Source of the DNA: a bacterium
GTDB lineage: Bacteria; Vulcanimicrobiota; Vulcanimicrobiia; Vulcanimicrobiales; Vulcanimicrobiaceae
Length of the DNA stretch: 15,195 nucleotides
Direction of reading: 5' to 3'
Assembly (NCBI GenBank): GCA_021807065.1
Contig: JAKAPO010000022.1
Span: 1 to 15,195, forward strand
Shown: piece after piece, positions 1 to 6,872 of the stretch
Numbering within the stretch: the first letter of the stretch is position 1
Layout of the letters: each line of letters opens with the position of its first letter
Program-made: the position numbers and the translations under genes
Notes under the pieces: model-generated
Seen by the model: only the letters and a program-made list of their open reading frames with translations
Database searches by the model: none
Told to the model about the DNA's origin: nothing

Positions 1-304
1 CAACTGTGTCTTCCGCGTGTGGCTCACTATCAGCGTCTATTGAATCACGTTTCGCGGCGGGTGGCCTTCCGTTGCGGAGCGGACCAGCTAGGGCGGAAAG
101 CCCCGTGCCGACGGTTAAACCCGGCGACCAGGCGCCGAAGACATCACTGGCTTTTTGACGCCCGGCGAGCGCCTTCAACGAAAACCAGAGCATGCGCAAT
201 GCGTGAAAGCGGCTCTTGGTGATCGTGGCATAATCATCGCGCAGCCTGTTAAGAAGGCGGCGCTCGGAGGCGAGGCGTTCCATGAGATCGAGAGCGGGCT
301 CCAC
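1..304 (-). CDS. 5' part of an unrecognised gene, cut by the left window edge
   Basis: An open minus-strand frame runs without a stop from an upstream stop at 353-355 to the left edge; 101 codons are visible from the GTG at 302-304. That GTG is chosen because AGGAG lies four bases upstream on the minus strand (309-313). An ATG at 281-283 is an alternative but has no ribosome-binding site. The visible part begins with a charged, probably helical stretch rich in Leu, Arg and Glu (roughly residues 5-30), then an amphipathic stretch containing RMLWFSLKALAG, then a Gly/Pro/Ala-rich segment. Charged helices of this kind occur as linkers in glycosyltransferases and polysaccharide methyltransferases, but this is only a resemblance. 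No catalytic motif is visible, so the function is unknown. The unbroken frame and clean start argue for a real gene. Confidence 0.5.
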   Translation of the reverse strand, partial: MEPALDLMERLASERRLLNRLRDDYATITKSRFHALRMLWFSLKALAGRQKASDVFGAWSPGLTVGTGLSALAGPLRNGRPPAAKRDSIDADSEPHAEDTV

Positions 305-408
305 ACGGCTCCTATACAACCCGGGAACAGCAAGGGTCGCGCGCGCTTCTTCCTACTGCACGAGTCCAACCACCTGCCGGGAGCGTAAGCATACCGCCTC
401 GGCGGGCA

Positions 409-576
409 TTAGAAGTGAACCAGCCATGCGGGCACCGGCGAGGGAAAACGTCCAACGCGGCGGCGAACCCGGCCGTCCTCGTCGGCCTGGAGGTAGATGC
501 GCCCCGATGCGCGGGCGGACCGAGGCCGACGCCCAGCGCGGACGCAGCGAAGCCGAATATCCTCCCTTTGTTTCAT
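409..576 (-). CDS. Possible small basic protein of 55 aa
   Basis: ATG at 574-576, TAA at 409-411. The product is Arg-rich, with a tract YLQADEDGRVRRRVGRF in the middle and ending VPAWLVHF. Third codon positions are mostly G or C, which fits coding DNA here but is weak evidence in a GC-rich genome. There is no strong ribosome-binding site. It lies about 105 bp upstream of the left-edge gene on the same strand. No family is recognised, and it could equally be a chance frame. Confidence 0.2.
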   Translation of the reverse strand: MKQREDIRLRCVRAGRRPRSARASGRIYLQADEDGRVRRRVGRFPSPVPAWLVHF

Positions 577-869
577 CGAAATCATCCATCTGTGAGCTCC
601 TCGCTACGGGGTTCGAGTGCATTTCAAACACCTGTTCCCGGGAAGCCCCCTTTCCGCTTGCGCACGCGAGCGTTTCCAGTGCCGACGTGAGACGGTAAAA
701 CGGCTCAGCGCGCGTCGGCGACGAGCGGGCCATGGGCAAGGGCGTGGAAGGCGTTGAACCACGCGACGCTGAAGTTTGGTCCCAATCAATACCTGCGTGG
801 GCCGCCATAAATCTCGCACGGTACCAAACCGTGTGTCGAATACGCTACCTGAACGGTCTGCTTTGTTTG

Positions 870-875
870 AGGAGG
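870..875 (+). promoter_or_regulatory. Ribosome-binding site setting the lipoprotein start
   Basis: A perfect AGGAGG lies five bases before the GTG at 881. It decides the start: an in-frame upstream start at 776 would give an extra 35 residues without signal-peptide character. Confidence 0.8.
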
Positions 876-880
876 ATACA

Positions 881-1414
881 GTGCGCAAGATCCCTATCAG
901 CACCATGTGCAGGGCAATTAGTGCTGGGCTGCTCGCCTTGCTTGCCGCCTGTGCTTCTCCTTCTACGAACGGCTCGCGCCCTTCGGCGGCGTCGCCCGCG
1001 TATCCGGACGGCATAATGCCGTTCAAGAGCGGCGCCGCCGCGGTTAGCGCGGGGCTTTACCCCGACTACACCGGCAAAACCTGCTGTTTTCTCGGGCCTC
1101 GCGCGAAACTGATTCTGAAGAAGCCCGCAGGGAAGCTCACGGCCACCCTGCGCTTCTACGTCCCCAAAGTCGCGCCGTACGCGACCGGTGAAGCCATCAC
1201 TGTTACGGCTGCCGGGAAAAGTGCACGAGGTTCAATCAGCAATGGCGGCTCCAGATGGATCGATGTCACGCTTTCGCTTCCCGGCCAATACAAGGCAAAG
1301 ACGGCAGTGCCGGTAGAGATCGTCTCGAGTAAGTCATTCGTTCCCAGCAGACTCGGCATGAATGGCGACACCCGCGATCTAAGTGTTGTGCTCACGAAAG
1401 TCGACTACCCGTAG
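881..1414 (+). CDS. Lipoprotein with a domain shared with the ligase at 11334
   Basis: 177-residue secreted lipoprotein starting at GTG. Residues 1-24 form a lipoprotein signal peptide: Arg/Lys near the start, a hydrophobic stretch AGLLALLAAC, and a lipobox LAAC with Cys24 as the lipidated residue. A Ser/Pro/Ala-rich linker follows, then a probably beta-rich domain from about residue 41 to 175. That domain aligns with residues 32-162 of the large ligase at 11334-13160: YPDGI with YPAGI, CCFLGPRA with CCWLGRRA, and FVPSRLGMNGDTRDL with FVPAERGINQDTRQL. No known enzyme motif is visible. Sharing a domain with a ligase suggests a surface role, perhaps glycan binding or polymerase/ligase assistance, but this is inference. 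It converges on the sulfotransferase gene, 88 bp away. The protein and start are well supported; the function is unknown. Confidence 0.8.
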   Translation: MRKIPISTMCRAISAGLLALLAACASPSTNGSRPSAASPAYPDGIMPFKSGAAAVSAGLYPDYTGKTCCFLGPRAKLILKKPAGKLTATLRFYVPKVAPYATGEAITVTAAGKSARGSISNGGSRWIDVTLSLPGQYKAKTAVPVEIVSSKSFVPSRLGMNGDTRDLSVVLTKVDYP

Positions 1415-1502
1415 GGCTCCTGGAAGCCGAATAGCAACCTCCCGCTAGCCTAGGAAGCGCAGCTTATTGATGCGCCGGCATTTTGCACTTTGTGTTTCGC
1501 CT

Positions 1503-2945
1503 CTAAGGAATCTCGATGTGCAGGTCCGGTAGAGCGCCTTTCAAGGTCTGCGTTACGAAGGCGTGATGCGCCGCATCAATCTGCTTGCGTGCATCCGCGT
1601 CGGCATCCCAGGATGCTCCAACCAGTTGCATGGCCGCATCATAGATTCGGGGGGTGTCTGTCTTGGCCAAGTACCGCGCGATCTCGGGGCGCAAACGGTC
1701 CCGCTCTTCCGCGCTGACGTTGGAGCTGTTGATCCTGCGCTGGTAGGTGTCGCCGCATTTTGGGAAACGAGGCTCGTCCAGGAAATCAAAGATCTGAGCA
1801 AGAGCGGCAACGGGCGCCGTGGTGAGATCTTCGTACGAGACGAACTTGACGATTTCGGATCCGAATGCACGCCCGGCGAGCAACGTCCATTGAGTCATGC
1901 GCCGCCACATCTCCGCAGCCTCCTGCAGCGAAGCCGGCCGTCCACCGGCTTGCTCGAAGTGCAGCATAGAGGCTATCACGTCCGCAGGATGCCGCACGGT
2001 GCACACGAACCTTGCCGCCGGAAACAAACGGCGCATCAGCGCCATGTTCCCAGCGTTCTCCGGAGTACCGTCGACCCACCGCCGCTTTCGTCCGAACAGT
2101 GAGCGTGCCAATTCAAACGCGTCCTTGAACGGCCGGGGGTCGGCGCCCTTGGGATGGAGGCGCTCGAATTGACTACGGTGCAAGCGCCGAAGAGTGGTCT
2201 TCTTTATGAAGTCGTCTATGCAGCACCCCAAATGCGCAAGATATTCCTCGATCGTGACGTCGCACAGCCCAAAATAGCTGCGCGAGGGTCGCGCGCCTAT
2301 CCAGTAGCCTGCCACGGCACCCGTGCCTAGCATCGGGAGCCAGTGGGTCTCCGGTAGTGGCCAGATGTTCGGATGCTGCCCAATGGCCCACGTCAGGATG
2401 CTGGTCCCCGAGCGATACGGCCCGACTATGAAGATCGGCTTAGGCAACTCCTCGACGAGGGCGATGCGCTGGTGAGAAAAATAATCCGCACTCGGCGCGA
2501 CTACGGCGACCGGTCGCGAATGTGGTGGTAGAAGTCGGCCCGAGCGCATGGCCGATAGGATCAGAGCCCGCTCGCGACGCTCCGCCTGTTCGGGCCGCGG
2601 CGCTTGCGATAACTCCGAAACAATTGTCAGACGAAACGTCCGGCCGGCCGGCACCTCGATCGTAACGCTCTGCGGGTCGAGGGGTTTTGAAAACTCCAAC
2701 ACCGCCGCTGCGCGATCGTCAACGTAGACGTATGCGGAAAACGGGAAATACCGGTACAGCGCGCCTGGTCCCGACTTCAGCTCTATTCCGAATTCTTGGC
2801 ACTGCCCCGGCGCGCCGGGCGGCTCATTGTGGAGCGTAACCTCCATTTCGGCGCGGCCAGGAATCCACTCCGGATCTTTCGCAAAGTACGACGCATCGTA
2901 CTTTCTGTTGACGGTCATCGCGACCGCAGGCGCGGAATCCATCAT
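1503..2945 (-). CDS. PAPS-dependent sulfotransferase with an extra N-terminal domain
   Basis: 480-residue protein expected to transfer a sulfuryl group from PAPS to an acceptor. The 5'-phosphosulfate-binding loop GPYRSGTS is at residues 175-182, just after a hydrophobic strand (PIFIV). The 3'-phosphate region is represented by VRHPADVIAS near 317-326. These mark a bacterial Sulfotransfer family domain covering about 165-430. Residues 10-115 form an additional, probably beta-rich module not needed for the fold, possibly for carbohydrate binding (inference). Most single-domain relatives have about 300 residues, so this one is long because of that module. ATG codons at 2943-2945 and 2940-2942 are adjacent, with GAGG just upstream; an ATG ten codons in is also possible. 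It is divergent from the exporter genes. The PAPS genes and a likely pAp phosphatase nearby support the activity; the acceptor is probably a surface glycan. Confidence 0.88.
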   Translation of the reverse strand: MMDSAPAVAMTVNRKYDASYFAKDPEWIPGRAEMEVTLHNEPPGAPGQCQEFGIELKSGPGALYRYFPFSAYVYVDDRAAAVLEFSKPLDPQSVTIEVPAGRTFRLTIVSELSQAPRPEQAERRERALILSAMRSGRLLPPHSRPVAVVAPSADYFSHQRIALVEELPKPIFIVGPYRSGTSILTWAIGQHPNIWPLPETHWLPMLGTGAVAGYWIGARPSRSYFGLCDVTIEEYLAHLGCCIDDFIKKTTLRRLHRSQFERLHPKGADPRPFKDAFELARSLFGRKRRWVDGTPENAGNMALMRRLFPAARFVCTVRHPADVIASMLHFEQAGGRPASLQEAAEMWRRMTQWTLLAGRAFGSEIVKFVSYEDLTTAPVAALAQIFDFLDEPRFPKCGDTYQRRINSSNVSAEERDRLRPEIARYLAKTDTPRIYDAAMQLVGASWDADADARKQIDAAHHAFVTQTLKGALPDLHIEIP

Positions 2946-3015
2946 ACCTCAGGTGTTGGCGAGTGTGCGTAACGCGTGCGTTCGGGGGACTGCAGGGCTG
3001 AAAAGCAGGGGTCTC
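2946..3015. promoter_or_regulatory. Divergent intergenic region with a short inverted repeat
   Basis: These 70 bp separate the divergent sulfotransferase and exporter genes, so promoters for both should lie here or in the gene starts. An inverted repeat AACGC-GT-GCGTT at 2971-2982 sits in the middle and could be an operator for a shared regulator. AGGGG at 3007-3011 is the ribosome-binding site for the permease, four bases before its ATG. No confident -35/-10 pair was found. Confidence 0.35.
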
Positions 3016-3879
3016 ATGAGCTTAATTGAACGACTTAACCATAGTGAACTTAGCGCCCTTCATTCGCCGTGGCTTAGGTTGACACCGCAGACTATGCCGG
3101 TAAGACATGGACTGTTCTCAAGGCTTTACCGGGCGCGCTGGCTCATCTACGAGCTCGTGTCACGCGACCTACGGCTACGATATCGCGGCTCTGTGCTGGG
3201 CTTCGCCTGGACACTGCTAAATCCATTGCTGTTCATGGGCGTGTACATGCTAGTGTTTGGCACGTTCTTGCATCTGGGCTTCCATAATTTTGCACTCTAC
3301 TTACTTAGCGGAAATTTAGCATTTCTATGGTTCAGCGGCTCGCTGAACCAGGGAACGAACGCCATACTGGCTGGCCGAATGTACGTCGGGAAAACGGTCT
3401 TCCCGCCGGAAGTTCTGATCTTTGTACCGGTTCTCTCCGGTGCGGTGAACTTCGTTCTATCGTTGCCGATCCTGCTGATAGCCGACATGCTTTTCGGGCA
3501 GCACCTAGGCTGGGGTATCGCGTATCTTCCGGTGCTGATGATTGGCGAATCGATCATTTGCGTTGGCCTTTTGTTTTTCTTCGCCACGATAAACGTGTTC
3601 TACAGGGATTTCGGCCAGCTTGAGAACTATCTCGTCTTGATGCTGTTCTACCTGACGCCGATATTCTACCAGGTTCAAGCGATCCCCGAGCCATACCGCA
3701 AAATCATCTTAATGAGCCCCATCGCGGTCATGATCATCAGCTACCGCGACATTCTCTTTTTCGACAGCACTCCTAAGCTGTCGGCCATTGCCTACATTTT
3801 CATATGCGGCCTCTTGACGTTCGCAGCGGGGCATACGTTTTTTAACCGCTACCGCGAATCCTTTGGGGAGTACCTTTAG
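3016..3879 (+). CDS. wzm: ABC-2 type polysaccharide export permease (Wzm-like)
   Basis: 287-residue integral membrane protein, the membrane half of an ABC exporter moving an undecaprenyl-linked polysaccharide or similar glycan across the inner membrane. The N-terminal cytoplasmic part contains LVSRDLRLRYRGSVLGFAWTL, typical of the Wzm/KpsM/TagG group. About six hydrophobic segments follow, and the protein ends with an aromatic and basic stretch (FFNRYRESFGEYL). Its length matches the family. The ATG at 3016 is chosen because AGGGG precedes it; the longer frame from 2827 overlaps the divergent sulfotransferase gene and lacks sense at its N-terminus. It is followed after two bases by its ATPase, so the two are surely one operon. 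The exported glycan may be the substrate of the sulfotransferase encoded just upstream. Confidence 0.9.
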   Translation: MSLIERLNHSELSALHSPWLRLTPQTMPVRHGLFSRLYRARWLIYELVSRDLRLRYRGSVLGFAWTLLNPLLFMGVYMLVFGTFLHLGFHNFALYLLSGNLAFLWFSGSLNQGTNAILAGRMYVGKTVFPPEVLIFVPVLSGAVNFVLSLPILLIADMLFGQHLGWGIAYLPVLMIGESIICVGLLFFFATINVFYRDFGQLENYLVLMLFYLTPIFYQVQAIPEPYRKIILMSPIAVMIISYRDILFFDSTPKLSAIAYIFICGLLTFAAGHTFFNRYRESFGEYL

Positions 3880-3881
3880 TA

Positions 3882-4643
3882 ATGTCGGTCGAGGTCGAAG
3901 GGCTTTGCAAGCGATTCCGCTACCTTGCGGTCGGCAAGGAGGCCACGCTCAAGGAGACGATCGTGAAGCGGCTGTCTCGGCGAGACTCACAGCGGCGAAC
4001 CGTCGAGGCGCTACGAGACGTGAGCTTTTCCCTCGGCCGTGGCCAAATGCTCGGCGTGGTCGGCCGCAATGGTTCGGGCAAGACCACGCTGCTGCGGCTG
4101 CTCGCGGGAATCTATTGCGCGGATCGCGGACGAATCTCCATAACGGGTTCAATCACGCCGCTGCTAAGCATTGGCTCCGGATTTCACCCCGAACTCAGCG
4201 GCCGCGAAAACGCAAGGATCGAACTGCTGGTTTTGGGGATGTCTCCCAAAGAGATTGACCGGCAGATGGAAAAGATAATCGAATTTTCCGAGATAGGCGA
4301 CTTCGTGGATGCTCCCACCAGGACGTACTCAAGCGGCATGAAGGTCCGGCTCGCCTTTGCCGCAGCCATAAGTGTGGATCCCGACGTTCTTCTCCTGGAC
4401 GAAGTGCTGTCTGTAGGCGATGAAGCATTCAAAAGCAAGTGTTTGACCGCTTTTGATGGCTTCCGGGACCGCGGCAAGACCATTGTCCTCGTCTCACATT
4501 CTGCGCCAACGATCGCGCAGCGCTGCGATTCTGCACTCTGGCTGGATAATGGCCGCGTAGCCGGTTTCGGACCGGCGCCTGAAGTCGTGGCCGCATATCG
4601 GGCGAACGCCGCCCAGCGGGTCGCGGATATGGCGCCGGCGTAG
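3882..4643 (+). CDS. wzt: ABC transporter ATPase for polysaccharide export (short Wzt-like)
   Basis: 253-residue ATPase that powers the upstream permease. Walker A is VGRNGSGKTT (about residues 60-69), the signature is the YSSGM form usual in polysaccharide exporters (149-153), Walker B is VLLLDE (169-174) and the switch histidine is in LVSH (203-206). The N-terminal part contains an insertion around residues 17-42 as in other Wzt/TagH proteins. It stops soon after the nucleotide-binding domain and so lacks the C-terminal carbohydrate-binding domain with which some Wzt proteins recognise a modified chain end. Export would then not depend on such recognition, or another protein would supply it. 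GGGGAG lies 11 bases before the ATG, inside the permease gene, so translational coupling is likely. Confidence 0.92.
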   Translation: MSVEVEGLCKRFRYLAVGKEATLKETIVKRLSRRDSQRRTVEALRDVSFSLGRGQMLGVVGRNGSGKTTLLRLLAGIYCADRGRISITGSITPLLSIGSGFHPELSGRENARIELLVLGMSPKEIDRQMEKIIEFSEIGDFVDAPTRTYSSGMKVRLAFAAAISVDPDVLLLDEVLSVGDEAFKSKCLTAFDGFRDRGKTIVLVSHSAPTIAQRCDSALWLDNGRVAGFGPAPEVVAAYRANAAQRVADMAPA

Positions 4644-4674
4644 TGAGTGCGCGACGCGCCGGGGTTCGGTGACG

Positions 4675-5493
4675 TTACGACCCCACGCGTGCTCGGCGCT
4701 CGATTGCGCACCGTAGCGCCTCAATATCCGCCCGTTCCAACTCCACGCCGAGCCCTCGCTCGGCAACGGGATAGTGGAAGTCGGTCCCGCCGGTGAGCAG
4801 CAACCCGCGCGAAAGAGCGAATTTGCGGAGCATCGCTTGAGCCGCAAAGTCTGCCGTCGGGTGGGTTGCCTCCACACCATCCGCGCCCAGTTCATACAGC
4901 TCGTGCACGTGCGCCGGATCGCGCAGGCGCAGTGGATGCGCGATAACCGCCACGCCGCCGCAGCGGTGAATCATCGCGATGATCTCCCCGGAGGTCAAGC
5001 GCTCGAGCGCCACGAACCCGTCGCCCTCATCGGCAATGTAGCGGTCGAACGCTTCCTGCACCGTCTGCACCAGGCCCTTGGCAACCAGGGCCCGAGCCAG
5101 ATGCGGGCGCCCCAGAGAGCTGGCGCCGGTTACCTGCGCTTGCACATCCGCCATCGTGATTTCAATCCGCAGTCGCTGGAGGCGCAGGATCATCGCGTGC
5201 ATGCGCTCGACGCGATTCTCGCGCTGCGTGCGAAGGCGGCACATCAACTCGCACCCGGGATCGGCGATTCCGTAAGCCAAAATGTGAACCGTGTGGCCGA
5301 CGTGGTGCGAATCAACCTCCAGCCCGGGAATGCAACGCTCGCGCAGGTCGGCGGGAACGGGGTAGGCGTCCATGCAGTCGTGGTCGGTAATGCTAAAGCA
5401 CTCCAAACCACGGGCTTGGACTTCCTCGAGCAGGCGCTCTGGCGCCCAGACGCCGTCGGACTTTGTTGTGTGAAGGTGAAGATCGCACAGCAT
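4675..5493 (-). CDS. PHP-family phosphoesterase, likely 3',5'-bisphosphate nucleotidase
   Basis: 272-residue metal-dependent phosphoesterase of the PHP superfamily. It opens with the metal-binding motif DLHLHTTKSDG (residues 4-14), then SITDHD, later GRPHLARALVAKGLV, a VIAHPLRLRD motif and a C-terminal GGTDFHY. This order matches the TrpH/YciV group, whose studied members hydrolyse 3',5'-bisphosphonucleotides such as pAp to AMP and phosphate, and can also act on short RNA. In a locus with a sulfotransferase, which releases pAp, that activity would remove an inhibitory product (inference). The ATG at 5491-5493 is chosen because PHP proteins normally begin just before DLHLHT. A TTG at 5569-5571 with AAGGA nine bases upstream would add 26 residues and cannot be excluded. 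It converges on the ABC ATPase gene. Confidence 0.8.
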   Translation of the reverse strand: MLCDLHLHTTKSDGVWAPERLLEEVQARGLECFSITDHDCMDAYPVPADLRERCIPGLEVDSHHVGHTVHILAYGIADPGCELMCRLRTQRENRVERMHAMILRLQRLRIEITMADVQAQVTGASSLGRPHLARALVAKGLVQTVQEAFDRYIADEGDGFVALERLTSGEIIAMIHRCGGVAVIAHPLRLRDPAHVHELYELGADGVEATHPTADFAAQAMLRKFALSRGLLLTGGTDFHYPVAERGLGVELERADIEALRCAIERRARVGS

Positions 5494-5622
5494 GCATTTC
5501 GTGTTCGGCGGAGCTGGCCGATAACTTTCAAATCCAATGAACGCCTCCAAGAACCAGGCCCAGCCGGCCAACTTGCGAATCCTTACATAATATGGCAGCT
5601 CATTTCGTTAGTGCCCGCCTAG

Positions 5623-6108
5623 ATGCAAGAGCGTCCGCTATTTTCGGGCGGTGCTTCGGTGCAGGTGCTTGACGGCGAAAACGTGCGCGCTGGCCCGAAC
5701 AGCGATCTGGGTTTCTCCGCCGCCGACCGCGCCGAGAACATCCGGCGCCTCGCGGAGGTCGCAGCGCTCTTCGTGGAATCCGGCTACATCGTCGTCACGG
5801 CGTTCATCTCAACCATACGCCGTGACTTCGGCATCGTGCGCGAAACCGGAGGCGATCGCTTTCACGGAATCCACGTTAGCGCCGATCTGCAAAGCCGTGA
5901 AAACCGCAATACAATAGACTCGTACAGGCGCGCTCGTGCGGGCAAGCTCGTCAAATTCACCCGCATCACCGCGTTGTACGGACCGCCCGACGCGCCTGGG
6001 CTGGTTTTCGGCACCACCGCGAGCAGTATCGATCGCTGCGTGGCCGAGATGCTCTCATATGTCGGCGGCGTAACGGGCCATCAGGAAGGCCGCGCACAGC
6101 GCTTGTGA
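5623..6108 (+). CDS. APS-kinase-like protein lacking the P-loop
   Basis: 161-residue homologue of adenylylsulfate kinase (CysC) that begins inside the fold. It retains LDGENVRAG (16-24), DLGFSAADRAENIRRLAEVA (28-47) and the YRRARAGK lid motif (101-108), and aligns with the CysC domain of the fused protein at 7273-9099. The N-terminal strand and Walker A motif (GLxxxGKST) are absent. The ATG directly follows an in-frame TAG at 5620-5622, and none of the three frames upstream encodes a P-loop. The usual Asp of LDGD is Glu here. Catalysis as a kinase is therefore unlikely. It may be a decaying gene, or a pseudoenzyme acting with the full CysC domain. Its last four bases (GTGA) overlap the start of the TauE/SafE gene, which argues that it is still translated. 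No clear ribosome-binding site precedes the ATG. Confidence 0.7.
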   Translation: MQERPLFSGGASVQVLDGENVRAGPNSDLGFSAADRAENIRRLAEVAALFVESGYIVVTAFISTIRRDFGIVRETGGDRFHGIHVSADLQSRENRNTIDSYRRARAGKLVKFTRITALYGPPDAPGLVFGTTASSIDRCVAEMLSYVGGVTGHQEGRAQRL

Positions 6109-6872
6109 TACTCGCCGTTGCAGTAGTCCTGACCGGTTGCCTTATAGGGCTGCTGGTCGGCGCGACGGGCATCGGCGCGGGCACGCTCGGTGCGCCGTTC
6201 CTGATTTTCGTGCTAAAGATCGATCCATTTGTTGCCGTCGGCACGGATCTGTTTATGAATGCGATCGTGAAAATGACCGGATCGATCATGCACAAACGAG
6301 CGAATAATACCGAAGGATCTTCGATCGCGCCGCTAGCTATCTCAGCAGTCCTAGGCAGCATTCTCGGCCTGCTGCTCCTAGCGCTGCTCAAATCGCACGG
6401 CGATGCGCGAGGCTCGCGCGAGATCCTGCGGCATGTCATCGGCGTTGTTTTGCTCCTGTGCGCGCTGGCGATCGTACTCTCGGCGCGCGTGCGTACGCGC
6501 CACCTGCGCTTCGATACGCCCGTCTATCTGGGCGCGGCCGGCGGACTCATTGCCGCGATTGCGACGGCAACCGGCGTAGGCGTTGGCTCACTTAGCGTTC
6601 CCGCGCTCCATTTCATCAAAGGACGCGAGCAGGTGTCGAAAATTGTCGGAACGAGTTTAATCTACGGCGCGATCGTCACCACGATCGGTGCGGCCGGAAA
6701 CGCGTTGCTCGGCAACGTGAACTACGGATTGGCCGCACTGTTGCTCGCTGGTGCGCTCCCGGGCGTTGGCATCGGCAGCATGCTGGCGACTCGTGCTCCA
6801 GCGGCACTACGCCCGGTCGTCGTAGCGCTTGTCGCCATTTCGGGCGTTCGCTTACTAGTCGGCGGCTCCTGA
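6105..6872 (+). CDS. TauE/SafE-family membrane permease
   Basis: 255-residue membrane protein of the TauE/SafE (DUF81) family, whose members move sulfite, sulfoacetate, sulfate and related anions. Two halves are visible, each opening with a Gly-rich segment: GCLIGLLVGATGIGAGTLGAP at the N-terminus and AATATGVGVGSLSVPAL in the middle. These are the paired repeats of the family, with about seven or eight hydrophobic segments in total. GTG at 6105 overlaps the stop of the preceding gene by four bases (GTGA), the same arrangement used between cysD and cysNC, so translation is probably coupled. Beside a sulfate-activation operon, uptake of sulfate or export of sulfite are the natural roles, but the substrate cannot be read from the sequence. 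Confidence 0.82.
   Translation: MILAVAVVLTGCLIGLLVGATGIGAGTLGAPFLIFVLKIDPFVAVGTDLFMNAIVKMTGSIMHKRANNTEGSSIAPLAISAVLGSILGLLLLALLKSHGDARGSREILRHVIGVVLLLCALAIVLSARVRTRHLRFDTPVYLGAAGGLIAAIATATGVGVGSLSVPALHFIKGREQVSKIVGTSLIYGAIVTTIGAAGNALLGNVNYGLAALLLAGALPGVGIGSMLATRAPAALRPVVVALVAISGVRLLVGGS

Larger units (their letters stand above)
305..880. other. 576-bp stretch with no convincing gene
   Basis: Open frames on both strands here read as Arg/Pro/Ser-rich shadows without recognisable motifs. The only candidate is a 55-codon minus-strand ORF at 409-576. A perfect 6-bp inverted repeat (CACGGT, five-base loop, ACCGTG) lies at 817-833, about 50 bp upstream of the lipoprotein start. The stretch presumably holds the promoters of the two outward-facing genes, but no clear -35/-10 pair was found. 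Confidence 0.5.

Noticed and set aside
353..808. Minus-strand frame of 151 codons
   Set aside because: Arg/Ser/Pro-rich composition with no motif or ribosome-binding site.
2827..3015. N-terminal extension of the export permease
   Set aside because: It overlaps the divergent sulfotransferase gene; the ATG at 3016 has a ribosome-binding site and gives the normal family length.
4635..4663. Hairpin between the ABC ATPase and PHP genes as a bidirectional terminator
   Set aside because: Only six paired bases with a 17-base loop and no T tract.
4774..5622. Long plus-strand frame of 282 codons
   Set aside because: It is the antisense shadow of the PHP gene, whose metal-binding motifs are unmistakable, and its translation has no motif.
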